Positions 4,416-7,286 of a stretch of 7,286 bases of DNA are shown in pieces. The DNA is from Candidatus Aminicenantota bacterium. Its GTDB lineage: Bacteria; Acidobacteriota; Aminicenantia; Aminicenantales; Aminicenantaceae. Position numbers and translations under genes: made by a program. The stretch's first letter is position 1. Each line of letters opens with the position of its first letter. The stretch covers positions 1-7,286 of the forward strand of contig JAUXEH010000139.1 in assembly GCA_030620655.1 (NCBI GenBank), in the 5' to 3' direction. Below the pieces are notes generated by a model, which saw nothing but the letters and a program-made list of their open reading frames with translations, was not told the DNA's origin and did no database searches.

Positions 4416-7286
4416 ATGAAAATATTTATGCTGCTATTGAGAAATAAAAAATTGCTGGGTGGGCTGGGATTCATCCTGCTGGTTCTGATCATCCTGCGCG
4501 GCGGGGCGATCCTGAAGCTGAGCATGAACACCCGCATCCTGATCATCATCGTTCTGCTCTTTGTGGGGATCCTCTACCTGCAGATCAGGGCGATCCAGGC
4601 AAGACGCGGGGCCGCCATGCTCGAACAGTCCATACAGGCTCAGGCGGATCAGCAGAAGCTGGGCATGCGTCCCGAAAAAAGGGAAGAGATCGACAGCCTG
4701 AAATCGGAGCTGACGGCCGCCATTGAGTCCCTGAAAAAAACCAAGTTGGGAAGGGGCCGCAGTGGTACTTCTGCCCTGTATGCTCTGCCCTGGTATATGT
4801 TTATCGGCCCACCGGCTGCCGGTAAGACCACCGCCATCATCAACTCCGGGCTGGAGTTCCCCTACGGCTCGGACATCAAGGGAGTGGGGGGAACCCGCAA
4901 CTGTGACTGGTTCTTTTCCAACTCCGCCATACTGCTGGATACGGCGGGCCGCTACACCACGGAGGAGGATGATCGGGAAGAGTGGCATGCGTTTCTCGAC
5001 ATCCTCAAGAAATACCGAAAACGCCGCCCCATCAACGGCGTGCTGGTCGGGGTTGCCATCACGGATCTGGTCGGTGCCAGCGCTGAGGACATCGAATGGC
5101 ATGCCAAAAACATCCGACGCCGCATCGAGGAGCTGGTCCAGAAGCTGGGTGTCCGCTTCCCGGTCTATCTGGTGTTCACGAAATGCGACCTGCTCCAGGG
5201 TTTCGTCGAGCTGTATGAAAACATGAGCCGTAAAGAGCGTGAGCAGATCTGGGGTTCCACCTTCTCCCGGGAGCAGAGGGCCCAGGACCCCCGGGAGCTC
5301 TTCAACCGGGAATTCGAGGTCTTGCTGCGCGCGCTCTATGATTTTCGCCTGAAAAGGTTGAGCGGACCGACCAAGTCGGATCTGCGCAGCCAGCTCTACA
5401 TCTTCCCCATGGAATTCGCTTCCGTTAAGGACAACCTGGGCCATTTTATCAGCCTGCTCTTCCAGCCGAATCCCTATCAGGAAAACCCGTTTTTCCGCGG
5501 CTTTTACTTCACCAGCGGGACGCAGGAAGGGGTGCCCATCGACCTGGTGATCCAATCGCTTGCCAAGCAGTTCGACCTTCCGGCGGGCATGCTCAGCGAA
5601 CCCGAGATAGAAAAAAAGAGCTACTTCATCAAGAGGCTGTTCACCGATGTGATCATCCCCGACCAAAGCATGAGCATGCAGACCTCGGGAGCGGCGGTCC
5701 GGCGCAACCTCGTCCGGATCGGCACGGTGGCGATATCGGCGCTGGCGCTGGGACTCTTCATCATCGGTGTCATGCAGGGATTCATCCGCAGCCGGGTGGA
5801 GCTGAGCGGGGTCAAGAACTCCGCCGCGCTGATGGAGAGGGTGCGCTGGGATTCCAGTGCTGCTCTGGTCTCGAACTTCACCTACCTGGACCGCCTGCGG
5901 GAGCAATTGGCGAGGCTGATGGAACACGAAGGCGGGCCGCCGGTGGCCCGCTTGGGGATGTACCGCGGCAACACGGTCCTGCCTCCGGCCCGGGAGCTGT
6001 ACTACGACCGTTTCAAATTCTTTGCCGAGAGAGTCCTCTACCGGGGCCTGCTGCAAAAACTGATGGATTACGGAACCGGCGCCTCCTATCCTCCGGGTAA
6101 GGTCAAGGACTATCTCCGGGCCTATCTCCTGATCAGCTCGGAGATAGCGCGCCTGGAGGAGGACCCCTCGTACCGGGAATTCCTCAAACAGCATTTCCTG
6201 GTCATCCTCGATGAGGCCTATGCGCCTCCCGCCGTCCCCGAGGACAAATATGTGGAACTGCGTCCTCTGATGGAGCGCCAAGTCGAGTTTTATGTGCAGA
6301 ACCTCGGAAAAGAGGGGATTCCCGGCTATGAGAGTGATTCCCGCCTGATCCAGCAGGTGAGAAACGCCATCCTGATGCATGAGAGAGACAGCGTCGAAAG
6401 CGTTTACGCCGAACTGAAATACGACCCCCGCGCAGCACAGTATTCCTACATCACCCTGTCCAATGCCCTTGGGGACAGGCGTGATGACCTGGTCACCAGT
6501 TCCGCTCGGGTGGCCGGCATCTTCACCAAAGAAGGCTATGAAGAATTCTTCGAAAAAGCGGTCTATGAACGTCTCAACCGCATGGGAAGGGAAGACTGGG
6601 TCATGGGTGGGGTCGGGCCTCAGACAGGCGCCGAGCAGCAGAATACCGAGGAACTGGCAAGAGAGATAAAACGTTTGTACTTCAGGGAGTATGCAGAGCA
6701 GTGGTGGGAGTTTCTGCGGGCCGTGGAGTACAAACCGTACGACAACCTCATGAAAGCCACCAACGCTCTGAAGACCTTTGGGGATCCGGATGAGTCTCCC
6801 ATGGTCAAGCTGGTGGAGATGGTCTCCGTGCAGACGCAGTTCGTCCCTCTGGCGGGAGAAGCGGGCGGGATCCTGGACAAGAGCAGAGAGAAGATCGGGG
6901 ATTTCTTGGAAACGGGGGAGGGCACATCGGCCTATGATCGGCAGTTAATGCGGGAGCTGACCCTGGCTTTCCAAGATATCCATGATTTGAGCCCCGGCCC
7001 GGGAGAAGGCGCCTCAGAAGCGCTCGCCGGGATCCTGGGTCAGTACATCTCCGTCAGCAGCCTGTTGGAATCCATGCTGGACGATCCGGAGACCAAGGCC
7101 AAGGACTTCGCCGCCAAGGTGCTCTCGGACGGTACCGGTGAGCTTCCCCTGGCCGTGACCCCCATACGCCTCAACCTGAGCAAGCTCGATCCCCCGGCGC
7201 GCCGGGCCATGTTCGAACAGCCCCTCATCCAGGTCTGGCAGGCCCTGCGCGATGAAGCACAGAAGGAGTTGAATTCCCTATGGGCC
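4416..7286 (+). CDS. tssM: TssM, IcmF-family inner-membrane protein of the T6SS (3' end cut by the window)
   Basis: The frame from ATG 4416 stays open for 957 codons to the last base, without a stop. TssM proteins are usually about 1,100-1,200 residues, so perhaps the last 150-250 are missing. Two membrane segments near the N-terminus (about 13-27 and 41-55) are followed by a cytoplasmic NTPase-like domain with an intact Walker A, GPPAAGKTT at 131-139, preceded by the family-typical WYMFI, and a Walker B-like LLDTAGRY (D175). A third membrane segment lies at about 435-453, placing the rest in the periplasm. In known systems TssM spans the inner membrane, binds TssL on the cytoplasmic side and TssJ through its C-terminal periplasmic domain, and forms the channel-like core of the complex. 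ATP binding is needed in some systems and dispensable in others. The last residues here (IQVWQALRDEAQKELNSLW) lead into the region that normally precedes a conserved RYPF-type motif. AAAGGTGA before the ATG supports the start. Confidence 0.96.
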   Translation, partial: MKIFMLLLRNKKLLGGLGFILLVLIILRGGAILKLSMNTRILIIIVLLFVGILYLQIRAIQARRGAAMLEQSIQAQADQQKLGMRPEKREEIDSLKSELTAAIESLKKTKLGRGRSGTSALYALPWYMFIGPPAAGKTTAIINSGLEFPYGSDIKGVGGTRNCDWFFSNSAILLDTAGRYTTEEDDREEWHAFLDILKKYRKRRPINGVLVGVAITDLVGASAEDIEWHAKNIRRRIEELVQKLGVRFPVYLVFTKCDLLQGFVELYENMSRKEREQIWGSTFSREQRAQDPRELFNREFEVLLRALYDFRLKRLSGPTKSDLRSQLYIFPMEFASVKDNLGHFISLLFQPNPYQENPFFRGFYFTSGTQEGVPIDLVIQSLAKQFDLPAGMLSEPEIEKKSYFIKRLFTDVIIPDQSMSMQTSGAAVRRNLVRIGTVAISALALGLFIIGVMQGFIRSRVELSGVKNSAALMERVRWDSSAALVSNFTYLDRLREQLARLMEHEGGPPVARLGMYRGNTVLPPARELYYDRFKFFAERVLYRGLLQKLMDYGTGASYPPGKVKDYLRAYLLISSEIARLEEDPSYREFLKQHFLVILDEAYAPPAVPEDKYVELRPLMERQVEFYVQNLGKEGIPGYESDSRLIQQVRNAILMHERDSVESVYAELKYDPRAAQYSYITLSNALGDRRDDLVTSSARVAGIFTKEGYEEFFEKAVYERLNRMGREDWVMGGVGPQTGAEQQNTEELAREIKRLYFREYAEQWWEFLRAVEYKPYDNLMKATNALKTFGDPDESPMVKLVEMVSVQTQFVPLAGEAGGILDKSREKIGDFLETGEGTSAYDRQLMRELTLAFQDIHDLSPGPGEGASEALAGILGQYISVSSLLESMLDDPETKAKDFAAKVLSDGTGELPLAVTPIRLNLSKLDPPARRAMFEQPLIQVWQALRDEAQKELNSLWA

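Noticed and set aside
4402..4419. A five-codon frame (ATG at 4402) whose TGA overlaps the tssM ATG
   Set aside because: It looks like a coupling mini-ORF, but it occupies the tssM Shine-Dalgarno region, has no ribosome binding site of its own that I can see, and is short enough to be chance.
4762..5226. A 154-codon + strand frame inside tssM
   Set aside because: It is an out-of-frame overlap of the TssM NTPase region, with Ser/Arg-rich low-information sequence and no homology signal.
4434..6380. A 648-codon open frame on the minus strand opposite tssM
   Set aside because: It is antisense to a full IcmF-family protein with membrane segments and Walker motifs on the + strand. Its translation shows no recognisable domain and is rich in Gln/His/Arg/Asp, as expected from reading G/C-rich codons backwards.

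Overview
The window holds the first five genes of a type VI secretion system (T6SS) operon on the + strand. To its left, on the opposite strand, is the start of an unrelated sugar ABC-transporter ATPase gene. The protein families point to a Gram-negative proteobacterium-like host: an outer-membrane lipoprotein plus the inner-membrane TssL/TssM pair need a double envelope. The G/C-rich third codon positions, the FHA-TssJ-TssK-TssL-TssM order and the flavour of the proteins would suit a deltaproteobacterium (Desulfobacterota/Myxococcota-like), but that placement is an inference and could be wrong.

Layout. 1-199 (minus): N-terminal 66 codons of an RbsA/MglA-type ATPase with an intact Walker A, running off the left edge. 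200-482: divergent intergenic region with one candidate sigma-70 promoter pointing each way. 483-1661: FHA-domain regulator of the TagH/Fha family. 1654-2145: TssJ lipoprotein, overlapping the FHA gene by 8 bases. 2189-3538: TssK baseplate adaptor. 3637-4344: TssL (DotU family), with one C-terminal membrane segment and no peptidoglycan-binding extension. 4416 to the right edge: TssM (IcmF family), 957 codons open without a stop and cut by the window end.

How they work together. TssJ (outer membrane), TssM and TssL (inner membrane) form the trans-envelope complex. TssK links that complex to the cytoplasmic baseplate. The FHA protein is the phosphothreonine-reading element that, in characterised systems, couples a Ser/Thr kinase and phosphatase to assembly. 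Sheath (TssB/C), tube (Hcp), spike (VgrG), other baseplate genes, ClpV, effectors and any kinase/phosphatase pair are absent here and would have to lie downstream or elsewhere.

I see no tRNA, rRNA, CRISPR array, insertion sequence or convincing terminator. The T6SS itself is a known system. The points worth a second look are local: FHA loop substitutions, the missing peptidoglycan anchor in TssL, a possible leaderless divergent promoter, and the start choice and coupling of tssJ.
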